From: an uncultured Clostridia bacterium
GTDB lineage: Bacteria > Bacillota > Clostridia > TANB77 > CAG-508
Direction of reading: 5' to 3'
Length of the DNA stretch: 64,000 nucleotides
Assembly (NCBI GenBank): GCA_934167495.1
Contig: CAKPKP010000009.1
Location: 1-64,000 of the forward strand
The translations under genes and the position numbers were made by a program. The notes beneath the pieces were generated by a model that did no database searches, was not told where the DNA came from, and saw nothing but the letters and a program-made list of their open reading frames with translations. Positions 17,337 to 25,104 of this stretch are shown piece by piece; positions within the stretch are counted from its first letter, which is position 1; each line of letters begins with the position of its first letter.

Positions 17337-18158
17337 TTATTTTAAATATATAGTAGGATTAACATTTTTATTATCTTTTAAAACTTCAAAATGTAAATGA
17401 TTTTCTTCTGAAACTTCAAATGCTGCTGTTTCTCCAACTGTTGCTATTGTTTGTCCACACTTTACTTCTTCACCTTCTGAAACAAATTCTGTTGTTAATA
17501 AGTTTGAATATACTGTTTTAAATCCATTTTCGTGTGATATTGTTATTGTAAGTCCATATCTTGGATCATTTTTTATGCTTTCTACTGTTCCATCAGCAGA
17601 TGCTTTTACAACAGTAGTTCTATTTGCTTTTATATCTATTCCAAAATGAGTTGTCCATTCATCTAAAGTTTTTGAATAAACTAAAGTTTCGTCTGCATAA
17701 TCTGTTAGTATTTCACCAGCAACTGGTGCTTCAAGCTTTATATTTTCGTTTGATACATTCTCAGTAGTTTTATTTTCATCATTATTTTCTTCTACATTAC
17801 TATTTTCTTCTGTATTTTGTTCTACTTTTTTCTCTTCTGGTGTTGCTGTTGGTGTAGGTGCAGGTGTTGCCTTTCTTTCAATCTCAACTACTATTGTATT
17901 TTGTGCCTGCCCAACAGTTTTATCTTCTGTGATACTTGCTTGTGTTGAATTTTCTGATATAGAATTTGGAACTAAAGTATTTCCAACTGCTCCCATTTCT
18001 ATTAAACTTAATTCAGCATTATTATCTAAATTTTTATTATAAAATAAAAATACTATTATAAATACTATTATAGAAACTGCAAGTGTTATTCCACCTATAT
18101 ACATTATTACCTTAAATTTATCACCTTCAAAAATTTCGCTTTTATTATCTTTTCTCAT
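17337..18158 (-). CDS. spoIIQ: SpoIIQ-like forespore M23-family protein
   Basis: A 273-residue protein. One transmembrane helix (about residues 14-36), a Pro/Thr/Glu/Asn-rich linker (about 60-140) and a C-terminal LytM/M23 domain (about 150-270). Both zinc motifs are present: THFGID and HLHFEV. It therefore resembles the clostridial SpoIIQ with intact metal ligands rather than the degenerate Bacillus subtilis form. SpoIIQ sits in the forespore membrane and pairs with SpoIIIAH across the intermembrane space during engulfment. The position directly behind spoIID and sigF supports this assignment over a vegetative M23 endopeptidase. Confidence 0.8.
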   Translation of the reverse strand: MRKDNKSEIFEGDKFKVIMYIGGITLAVSIIVFIIVFLFYNKNLDNNAELSLIEMGAVGNTLVPNSISENSTQASITEDKTVGQAQNTIVVEIERKATPAPTPTATPEEKKVEQNTEENSNVEENNDENKTTENVSNENIKLEAPVAGEILTDYADETLVYSKTLDEWTTHFGIDIKANRTTVVKASADGTVESIKNDPRYGLTITISHENGFKTVYSNLLTTEFVSEGEEVKCGQTIATVGETAAFEVSEENHLHFEVLKDNKNVNPTIYLK

Positions 18159-18219
18159 ATTAACCTCCTAAAACTATTGTTAATACAAGTATTTACATTT
18201 TTTTGAAGATTATTCATTT

Positions 18220-19221
18220 TTAGTAATTAATTATTTGTATATTTTTATAAAAATGATTTATTATATCATCTACACTATATCCTTGTTTTGCCAAACTATC
18301 ACTACCAGTTTGACTTAATCCAACTCCATGCCCATATCCTATTACTTCAAATTTTATTTTATCATCAATTACAGATACACTAAAATTTGAAGATCTTAAT
18401 CCAAAAATTTTTCTTGCTTCTACTCCAGATATATTTTTATTTCCTATTTTCACAGTTTTTACTCTTTTACTATCTGTGTACTCTAATATTTGTATAGGAT
18501 TTTCTTGATTAAAATCAATTTCAAAATCACTATAATTTTCTAACATTTTTTGAATTAATTCATCTTTAGTAAACTCGGCTTCTGAACTATATTGAGAGTA
18601 TTCATCTTCTCCACTAGTTTCAACCACTTGGAGATAATCATATCCGCTTCCTCCCCAAACATTTATTGGAATTTCTGTAAATCCACCACTGTTTGAATGA
18701 AAAAACGCATTAATTGGCTCTCCATTATATGTAATAATTCTTCCTTGAGTATCATTTACTGCTGTTACTATCTTATTCCAATTGCTATCTCTTACATCCT
18801 CATCCCATCTTGCCATTCTATTTTCTTTTGAAATCCAAGCTTGACAACAAGCAGAATTATCGCAAATATCTGCTCCTTCATGCTTTTCACCATTTATTAT
18901 TTTATACATTGTATATGTTCTTGCAACAATTGCTTGAGCTTTCAATGCTTCTAATTCAAAATCAGCAGGCATTTCAGCTGATACAACTCCATACAAATAT
19001 TCATCTAAATTTAATTCTTCTATCTCACCTGTATCTGCATGTAATAATTTTATTGTGTTATATTCCTTATAATCATAAGTACTAACAGCAGGAACTTCTT
19101 TTTGAGGTTCTTCCACATTTGCCCCCGTTTCCTCTGTTCTGTTAAATTTATTAGTAAAAATTATTGGAATACAAAAACACAATAATATAATAATAAAAAT
19201 ATATATTAAAACTTTTTTCAT
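18220..19221 (-). CDS. spoIID: stage II sporulation protein D (lytic transglycosylase)
   Basis: A 333-residue protein. An N-terminal signal-anchor (about residues 3-22) precedes the SpoIID domain with YLYGVVSAEMPADFELEALK, the catalytic-Glu region of the family, followed by AQAIVARTYT, HSNSGG and the C-terminal GHGVGLSQTG. SpoIID cleaves glycan strands at the septum and, with SpoIIM and SpoIIP, drives engulfment in the mother cell. Its start overlaps the sigF stop by 4 nt (ATGA). That coupling is notable because sigF acts in the other compartment. Confidence 0.93.
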   Translation of the reverse strand: MKKVLIYIFIIILLCFCIPIIFTNKFNRTEETGANVEEPQKEVPAVSTYDYKEYNTIKLLHADTGEIEELNLDEYLYGVVSAEMPADFELEALKAQAIVARTYTMYKIINGEKHEGADICDNSACCQAWISKENRMARWDEDVRDSNWNKIVTAVNDTQGRIITYNGEPINAFFHSNSGGFTEIPINVWGGSGYDYLQVVETSGEDEYSQYSSEAEFTKDELIQKMLENYSDFEIDFNQENPIQILEYTDSKRVKTVKIGNKNISGVEARKIFGLRSSNFSVSVIDDKIKFEVIGYGHGVGLSQTGSDSLAKQGYSVDDIINHFYKNIQIINY

Positions 19222-19934
19222 ATTGCTAATTTTTCCCTCATAGACATTAATATTTTCTTTTCTATTCTAGAAACCTGAACTTGTGAAATTCCTAATATTT
19301 TAGCTACTTGAGTTTGTGTTTTTTCTTTATAATATCTAAGCATTATTATTTCCTTTTCTCTTTCATTTAAACTTTTTATAACATTGTTTAAAGCAATTCT
19401 ATCAACTATTAAGCTGGCTTCATCAACATTATTACTTATAGTATCAGCCATACTTACATTACCATCTTCATATATTTCTTCATTTATTGACTCAACTTGC
19501 CTTACAGAATCTAGAGCCATACTTATTTCCTCTTCTGAAACATTTAATATTTCAGCTAACTTACTTATGGTTATAGACTCTCCTCTTGCTTCAAAATAAC
19601 TTTTTTCTATATCTTTTATTTTTATTCCTAATTCTTTTATACTTCTACTTACTTTAATTATTCCATCATCTCTAATAAATCTTTTTATTTCACCTAATAT
19701 GTAAGGAACTGCATATGTTGATAATTTAACATTATAAGTTTCATCAAATCTTTTTATCGATTTAATAAATCCTAAACACCCTATTTGATATAAATCCTCT
19801 AACTCATACCCTCTTCCAGAAAATCTTTTAACAATGCTCCAAATTAATCCAGCATTATTTTCTACTAATTTAGACATTATTTCTTCATTACCATTTTTAG
19901 CCTCAAGTATATCTTCTGTTTTTGTTTCATACAT
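19218..19934 (-). CDS. sigF: RNA polymerase sporulation sigma factor SigF
   Basis: A 238-residue sigma-70 family protein. Region 2 includes YELEDLYQIGCLGFIKSIKR and STYAVPYILGEIKRFIRD, region 3 includes KLAEILNVSEEEISMALDS, and region 4 ends in TQVAKILGISQVQVSRIEKK. Sigma-F starts forespore-specific transcription and is held inactive by SpoIIAB. It lies 20 bp after spoIIAB, in the conserved spoIIA order. SigG is a close paralogue, but the gene order supports SigF. Confidence 0.95.
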   Translation of the reverse strand: MYETKTEDILEAKNGNEEIMSKLVENNAGLIWSIVKRFSGRGYELEDLYQIGCLGFIKSIKRFDETYNVKLSTYAVPYILGEIKRFIRDDGIIKVSRSIKELGIKIKDIEKSYFEARGESITISKLAEILNVSEEEISMALDSVRQVESINEEIYEDGNVSMADTISNNVDEASLIVDRIALNNVIKSLNEREKEIIMLRYYKEKTQTQVAKILGISQVQVSRIEKKILMSMREKLAI

Positions 19935-19954
19935 ATAAGTATGCTCCTTTTTTA

Positions 19955-20419
19955 TTAATATGTATTTTGAAGGCTTACGGCTTTATCTTCTTTTTTTATC
20001 ATTTTTTTCATTGTAATTTTTGTTCCTAGACCTACTATAGATTCTATTTTAACTTCATCCATAAAGCTTTCCATTATTGTAAATCCCATTCCCGAACGTT
20101 CCATATTTGGCTTGGAACTATATAAAGGTTGTTTTGCAATTTCTATATTTTCAATTCCCTTTCCAGTATCTGAAATCTCTATTTCAATCTCATTTAGATA
20201 TAATGAACATCTTATTTTTACTATTCCTTCAGTATTATCATAGGCATGTACTATAGAATTAGTAACAGCTTCAGAAACAGCAGTTTTTATATCAGCAAGT
20301 TCTTCAATTGTTGGGTCAAGTTGTGCTGCAAACGCTCCTACTGTTATTCTTGCAAAAGCTTCATTATTAGATTTACTTAAGAATTCTAATTTCATTTCAT
20401 TTTCATATAAACTTTTCAT
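19955..20419 (-). CDS. spoIIAB: anti-sigma F factor / SpoIIAA serine kinase
   Basis: A 154-residue GHKL-fold kinase. N box DIKTAVSEAVTNSIVHAY, G1 box EISDTGKGIENIEIA, G2-type GMGFTIMESFMDEV and the final GLGTKITMKK are in place. It binds sigma-F with ATP and phosphorylates SpoIIAA when released. It is about 10 residues longer than the Bacillus protein at the C-terminus. Gene spacing on both sides is about 20 bp. Confidence 0.95.
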   Translation of the reverse strand: MKSLYENEMKLEFLSKSNNEAFARITVGAFAAQLDPTIEELADIKTAVSEAVTNSIVHAYDNTEGIVKIRCSLYLNEIEIEISDTGKGIENIEIAKQPLYSSKPNMERSGMGFTIMESFMDEVKIESIVGLGTKITMKKMIKKEDKAVSLQNTY

Positions 20420-20440
20420 CTCTCATCTTCCTTTCAAAAT

Positions 20441-20800
20441 TTAAACTAATTTAGCAGATGCGATTTCTGTATACATATTATTTTCGTAATTATTATCTAT
20501 TATTGGTATAATTTTAGTTATACCAGACATTGATAATATCCTTTCAATTTTTGGCTTTACATTCTTAAGTTCTAACATTCCCCCGTACGTTCTACACGTT
20601 TTATATCTCCCTATAATCATTCCTACTCCTGCACTATCCATGAATAAAACACTATTAAAGTCAAATATAACTTTTCTAGGCATAAGTCTCTGAATTTCAT
20701 AATCTACTCTCCTCCTTATTATTTCTGTTGTATGATGGTCAATTTCTTCAGTAATATTAATAATTAAAAGCTTGTCCTTTTCTTCATATTTAATAACCAA
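20441..20800 (-). CDS. spoIIAA: anti-anti-sigma factor SpoIIAA
   Basis: A 119-residue STAS-domain protein with EEIDHHTTEIIRRRVD and the phosphorylatable serine in FMDSAGVGMIIGRYK (about residue 57). The unphosphorylated form frees sigma-F from SpoIIAB. Translation appears to start at a TTG (20800): GGAGG lies 7 nt upstream and no ATG is near. It is the first gene of the operon spoIIAA-spoIIAB-sigF-spoIID-spoIIQ. Confidence 0.95.
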   Translation of the reverse strand: MVIKYEEKDKLLIINITEEIDHHTTEIIRRRVDYEIQRLMPRKVIFDFNSVLFMDSAGVGMIIGRYKTCRTYGGMLELKNVKPKIERILSMSGITKIIPIIDNNYENNMYTEIASAKLV

Positions 20801-20982
20801 GCTTATCCCTCCTAATAAAAAAATATAATGAATTCTTTCATACTTCTTTATATAATATACAACAATTGGAAATTTTTTCCTTTGGTGAATTTTAGGAAGT
20901 TTTGTAGAAATCTACCTATGCTAGAAATTTCAAAAAAATTTTTTAGTAAAATATTTATATATACTTTTTTATTTTTTATAAT
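20801..20982 (-). promoter_or_regulatory. spoIIA operon promoter region (tentative)
   Basis: No clean promoter was found. Weak candidates are a Spo0A-box-like TTTGTAGAAA at 20901-20910 (one core mismatch from TTTGTCGAAA) and, on the minus strand, AAAGGAAAA, which resembles a sigma-H -35, but without a matching -10 at the right distance. The known spoIIA promoter in relatives uses sigma-H and Spo0A. Confidence 0.25.
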
Positions 20983-21015
20983 AAAAAAAATAATACTTGA
21001 AATTTAAGTATTATT
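20983..21015 (-). terminator. terminator of the sigma-factor fusion gene
   Basis: On the minus strand AATAATACTT (21015-21006) pairs with AAGTATTATT (20998-20989), followed by a run of T. Confidence 0.8.
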
Positions 21016-21027
21016 CTTTTAAAGTAT

Positions 21028-22455
21028 TTAATTATTATACATAGCAACTATTATATTTGTACCTAGTAAATTTTCTAAATAAATTCTTGTTAATCCTTGA
21101 AGTTCATTTTCTTCTTTTATTATATTTATACTTTGATATGTATCTACATAATTTATTTTTCTATTTCCAAAATCATTAGTTCTTGTTTCATCAATATACA
21201 ATATATATTCTCTATTTATATATTCTATATCATAAATCCTTATATCTTCTCTATTTTTTATATAAATCCTTATATAATCATCATTTTTGTTTTTAGTATT
21301 TTCTATAAATTTATTTAGCTTTTCTTTACTTTCTATTTTTATTTCATAATCTTCAATAACTACACAACCATCAGATTCTGCATTTTTGGTTGTATAGTTA
21401 TATGGTAACTCTTCTAATTTAACATATGCATTAGAAGTAATTTCTTTAGTTTTCTTTTTTAGTACAATATTTTCTCTATCTAACGTTCTAGGAATTATAG
21501 TAGAAACCATATATTCTTCTTTTTCTATTTCTAACTCAGTAACATCATTTTCAACTTCAATATATAAATAATTTGTATCAGCTGAAATGTTAGATATTTT
21601 AATTTCTGGCATTCTCCATGTAGCTATTATAATAACTAAAAAATTTTCTTTAAAACTTTCTTCTGACATATCTAATATCGAGCTCCATTTATTTTTATAT
21701 TTTAAATATTCATTATATGAAGATACTTTTGTATAATACATTTCCTGATTGTTAATTTCAAACCATGAATTCATATCTTCTGTTATATTTCCTTTTGAAG
21801 TTTTTTGACAAAAATATTTATATACTGTTATTCCTGCATAAACGAATCCGGATAAAAAAATAGTCATAGTAATTAATATTATAAAAATTTTCAAAATTTT
21901 ATTCATATTATAAAATTTTCCCTTTATTAGATTTTTTCTCAACTTTACCTTGCCTCTATGAATAAAGTTTTTTACATTTTGAATAGATGTACCTAATATT
22001 TCTGATGCTTGTTTATATGACAACCCTTCAATTTTTACAAGATAAATAGCTGTTTTATATTTGTATTCAAGCATATTTATTTCTTCTAAAATTTTCTTCT
22101 CATTTTCATTTTTTATTAATGTTTCAATAATATCTTGCTCATCTTTATTATTTTCTTCTAAAAAATATTTTTCGTCAATTTCTTGTTTTTTATTTTCTGA
22201 ATTCAAATAATTAATAGCCCTACTTTTTGCAATTAAGTATAAGTAATATTTAAAACTATAATCTTCTCTTAATTTGTTTTTTAAAACATACATAAATGTA
22301 TCTTGGGTAATATCTTCTGCCTTTTGGTAATCCTTTACAATATTAAAAACAAAATATTGAATTCTATTTTTATATTTTTTATATAAAACTTCGAAAGATT
22401 CTTCATTTCCATTTTTATATTGATTATATAATTCTATATCCAAATTCTTTTCCAT
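21028..22455 (-). CDS. ECF-type sigma factor fused to a transmembrane segment and ectodomain
   Basis: A 475-residue protein. The N-terminal ~175 residues are an ECF sigma factor: region 2 (ESFEVLYKKYKNRIQYFVFN, then YQKAEDITQDTFMYVLKN) and region 4 (LSYKQASEILGTSIQNVKNF then HRGKVKLRKNL). An uninterrupted frame continues into one transmembrane helix (about residues 189-212) and an extracytoplasmic domain of about 260 residues that I do not recognise. The ATG at 22455 with GTAGGG upstream is preferred over a TTG at 22473. An internal ATG (at the junction NMNKILK) with a weak AAAGGG could also give the membrane part alone. It is a single-gene unit ahead of the spoIIA operon. Confidence 0.8.
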   Translation of the reverse strand: MEKNLDIELYNQYKNGNEESFEVLYKKYKNRIQYFVFNIVKDYQKAEDITQDTFMYVLKNKLREDYSFKYYLYLIAKSRAINYLNSENKKQEIDEKYFLEENNKDEQDIIETLIKNENEKKILEEINMLEYKYKTAIYLVKIEGLSYKQASEILGTSIQNVKNFIHRGKVKLRKNLIKGKFYNMNKILKIFIILITMTIFLSGFVYAGITVYKYFCQKTSKGNITEDMNSWFEINNQEMYYTKVSSYNEYLKYKNKWSSILDMSEESFKENFLVIIIATWRMPEIKISNISADTNYLYIEVENDVTELEIEKEEYMVSTIIPRTLDRENIVLKKKTKEITSNAYVKLEELPYNYTTKNAESDGCVVIEDYEIKIESKEKLNKFIENTKNKNDDYIRIYIKNREDIRIYDIEYINREYILYIDETRTNDFGNRKINYVDTYQSINIIKEENELQGLTRIYLENLLGTNIIVAMYNN

Positions 22456-22566
22456 TTTATTCCCTACTTTCAATTATATATACAGTTAAAATTAAAAAAA
22501 GTTTCAATATTTTTTATTATTTTATCATATTATAGAAAATTTTTAAAACTTTACAATATAATAAGA

Positions 22567-22600
22567 GCTAAATAAGTGATTTTTTATACACTTATTTAGC
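22567..22600 (-). terminator. terminator of the udg-end operon
   Basis: GCTAAATAAGTG (22567-22578) pairs with CACTTATTTAGC (22589-22600): a 12-bp perfect stem with a 10-nt loop, followed in the minus direction by a moderately T-rich stretch. Confidence 0.7.
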
Positions 22601-22623
22601 CCTTACTATATACTTGTATTTAT

Positions 22624-23184
22624 TTATTCTTTCATTTTTTCATTCATCTCTTTAACTAATTTTAAGTCATTCCAAAAGTCTATTTTTTTAGACTCATCTC
22701 TTAACAATGCTGCTGGATGAAATGTTGGCATATATTTTATACCTTTCTTCTCTATCCATTTTCCTCTTGCAGATGATATACTAAACTCATACCCTAAAAT
22801 ATTTTTTAATGCTGTATTTCCTAATAATACAATTATTTTAGGCTTTACTAGAACCACTTGATTTCTTAAATAATCTAAACACGCTTCTGCTTCTTCTTTT
22901 TCTGGTTTTCTATTTGAAGGTGGTCTACACTTTACTATATTTGCAATATAAACTTCTTCACGTTTTATTCCAAGTCCTTGAAAAGCTTTGTTCATTAGTT
23001 GCCCTGCCTTTCCAACAAAAGGTTCTCCTTGTATATCTTCATCTGCCCCTGGACCTTCTCCTATAAACATTACATCAGCATTTGGATTTCCTTGTCCAAC
23101 TACTACATTTCTTCTATTTTTACATAATTTACATTTTGTACAATTCTGTATTTCATTTTTTAATTCATCTAAACTTGTATACAT
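22624..23184 (-). CDS. type 4 (Fe-S) uracil-DNA glycosylase
   Basis: A 186-residue protein. Family 4 UDG motifs are present: CTKCKLCKNR supplies two cluster cysteines, and FIGEGPGADEDIQGEPFVGK is the catalytic motif A region. CRPPSNRKPEKEE carries the third cysteine and TFHPAALLR is the C-terminal active-site motif. It removes uracil from DNA. It ends an operon with pgeF, alr and addBA, fitting a DNA-repair group; spacing to pgeF is 13 bp. Confidence 0.93.
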   Translation of the reverse strand: MYTSLDELKNEIQNCTKCKLCKNRRNVVVGQGNPNADVMFIGEGPGADEDIQGEPFVGKAGQLMNKAFQGLGIKREEVYIANIVKCRPPSNRKPEKEEAEACLDYLRNQVVLVKPKIIVLLGNTALKNILGYEFSISSARGKWIEKKGIKYMPTFHPAALLRDESKKIDFWNDLKLVKEMNEKMKE

Positions 23185-23197
23185 ATTATTACATCCT

Positions 23198-23989
23198 TTA
23201 CTGCATCATTATTATAGCTGTTGATAATTTAAAACTTTCTTTATGTGCTCTATATGAATTTATATAATCACTATTACACATGCTACATATATTGCAATCT
23301 ATTATATTTTCTTTTTTTATTCCCAATGATTCCATTAAAATTTTATTTATTAATACCGTATTTATATTATATTTTTGCTTATTTTCTTCTACTCTTCCTA
23401 GTTTTATTATTTCCTCTAACTTTCCTGTATATGAAAATATTTCTTCACATTCATTTTTTACATCTTCTTCAACTTCAAAATGACACTGACGTATACTTGG
23501 ACAAAAGCATGCTATTATATCATTTGGATTGCAATTATAATCATTTATCATTTTTATAACTGCATTTTCTATAATCTTTTTAAAAGTCCCTCTCCATCCA
23601 GCATGAACGTTTGCAATTACTTTTCTATTTATATCATATAACATTATTAAATTACAATCTGCATTTGTAGTAGATAAAGCTATATTCTTTTTATTTGTAA
23701 TTAATCCATCTGTATCTTTTAACTCCTCAAGTGACATTACTCTTTCTATTTCTTGTACATTTGAAGTATGCTTTTGAAATCCTTTAGTTATATACTCTGG
23801 TTTTATTTTTAATTCATCGCATATGGTCTTATAACTATATTCTGTTTCAATTGAATTTGACCTAAAATTTATTCCATCTTTTTTTAATGTATATGCATTT
23901 ATAATTCCATGTTTTAATAGCTCTTTAAATTGAATATATTCTATTTTGGGAGTTTTTACATGTATTATATCTTTATTTGAAAAATCCAT
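23198..23989 (-). CDS. pgeF: peptidoglycan editing factor / multicopper polyphenol oxidase-type laccase-domain protein
   Basis: A 263-residue YfiH/PgeF family protein. The metal-site motifs are NADCNLIMLYD, HAGWRGT and CPSIRQCHFEV; CNICSMCNS and YRAHKES lie near the C-terminus. In Escherichia coli PgeF hydrolyses mis-incorporated L-Ser from UDP-MurNAc; other members are reported as purine nucleoside phosphorylases. It neighbours alr (D-Ala synthesis), in line with a wall-precursor role. Confidence 0.88.
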   Translation of the reverse strand: MDFSNKDIIHVKTPKIEYIQFKELLKHGIINAYTLKKDGINFRSNSIETEYSYKTICDELKIKPEYITKGFQKHTSNVQEIERVMSLEELKDTDGLITNKKNIALSTTNADCNLIMLYDINRKVIANVHAGWRGTFKKIIENAVIKMINDYNCNPNDIIACFCPSIRQCHFEVEEDVKNECEEIFSYTGKLEEIIKLGRVEENKQKYNINTVLINKILMESLGIKKENIIDCNICSMCNSDYINSYRAHKESFKLSTAIIMMQ

Positions 23990-24002
23990 AATTTCACACC
24001 TT

Positions 24003-25091
24003 TTAATTTTTAAACTTTCTAGTTACTCTTGGAGATATTGTAGATAATATTTCATAATTTATAGTATTACACTTTTCTGCAATTTCTTGCAAAGTTATAT
24101 TTTCATTATCAAAAATATATACATCATCGCCTACTTTTACATCTGGTACATCTGTTATATCACACATAAATCCGTCCATGCAAATAGTACCTACTACTTT
24201 AACTTTTTTTCCATGTATCATAACACTAGCTTGGTTAGTTAAAATTCTTTTTATTCCATCAGCATATCCAATTGGCACTGTTGCTATAATTCTTTTACTT
24301 TCCGCAATAAATCTTCTTCCATAACTTATGCTAGCTCCTTTTTCTACAGTTTTTATAAAGTTAATCTTTGATTTTAATTTTGCAATTGGCTTTAGTTCTA
24401 TATCCGCTCCTTCATATGGCAAATATCCATACAAAATTATTCCTGGTCTTACTAAATTGTAATGTGCTTCTTTAAAATTTAATATTCCATTTGAGGCAGA
24501 TGCATGTATGTATTTTATATTTTCAAAACTTTCCTTCAATATTTGAACAGCTTTATTAAAAGTTTCTATTTGTAGTTTTGTATAATCCTTGTCTGTGTCT
24601 GCAACAGAAAAATGTGTATAAATTCCCTCTACTTTAATATTTGAATATTTTTTTATAAGCTTTATAAAATCTTCTAAATTATCTAGGTTTACTCCTGTTC
24701 TTCCCATACCTGTCTCTATTTCAATATGTACTTTTGCTTCTTCTTTTTGTTTTCCAAGTTCTTTTATAAAATCTTCTGAACAAACTCCTGAAACTAAGTT
24801 ATTTTCTATTATTTCTGGTATCTCATCTATTGCAGGTTGATTTAATATAAAAATATCTTTTTCATACCCTATTTTTCTTATATTTGCACCTTCATCTGCA
24901 AAAGCGACTCCTACTATATTTATATTATTTTTTTTCATCCAGTCTAACTTAGTATCTATATAAGTTCCATATCCACTAGCTTTTATTATTGGCATTATAT
25001 CTACATCGTTTCCAACTTTTTCTCTTATTTTTGCAATATTATAATCTAAAGCTTTCATATCTATTTCCATTACAGTTGGTCTTTCTTTCAT
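24003..25091 (-). CDS. alr: alanine racemase
   Basis: A 362-residue PLP fold-type III enzyme. The PLP lysine lies in IIKASGYGTY (about residue 38); the family usual is KADAYGHG, so the following residues are divergent. Other landmarks: ETGMGRTGV, YTHFSVAD, the PLP phosphate-binding region and the catalytic-Tyr segment ISYGRRF; CMDGFMCDIT is at the family's CMD position. It supplies D-alanine for peptidoglycan. Substitution around the lysine could mean a related amino acid racemase, but overall similarity favours Alr. Confidence 0.88.
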   Translation of the reverse strand: MKERPTVMEIDMKALDYNIAKIREKVGNDVDIMPIIKASGYGTYIDTKLDWMKKNNINIVGVAFADEGANIRKIGYEKDIFILNQPAIDEIPEIIENNLVSGVCSEDFIKELGKQKEEAKVHIEIETGMGRTGVNLDNLEDFIKLIKKYSNIKVEGIYTHFSVADTDKDYTKLQIETFNKAVQILKESFENIKYIHASASNGILNFKEAHYNLVRPGIILYGYLPYEGADIELKPIAKLKSKINFIKTVEKGASISYGRRFIAESKRIIATVPIGYADGIKRILTNQASVMIHGKKVKVVGTICMDGFMCDITDVPDVKVGDDVYIFDNENITLQEIAEKCNTINYEILSTISPRVTRKFKN

Positions 25092-25104
25092 ATTTCCTCC
25101 AATT

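Noticed and set aside
20901..20910. Spo0A box as a firm call upstream of spoIIAA
   Set aside because: One mismatch in the core, and no matching sigma-H promoter at the right distance; kept only as part of a low-confidence region.
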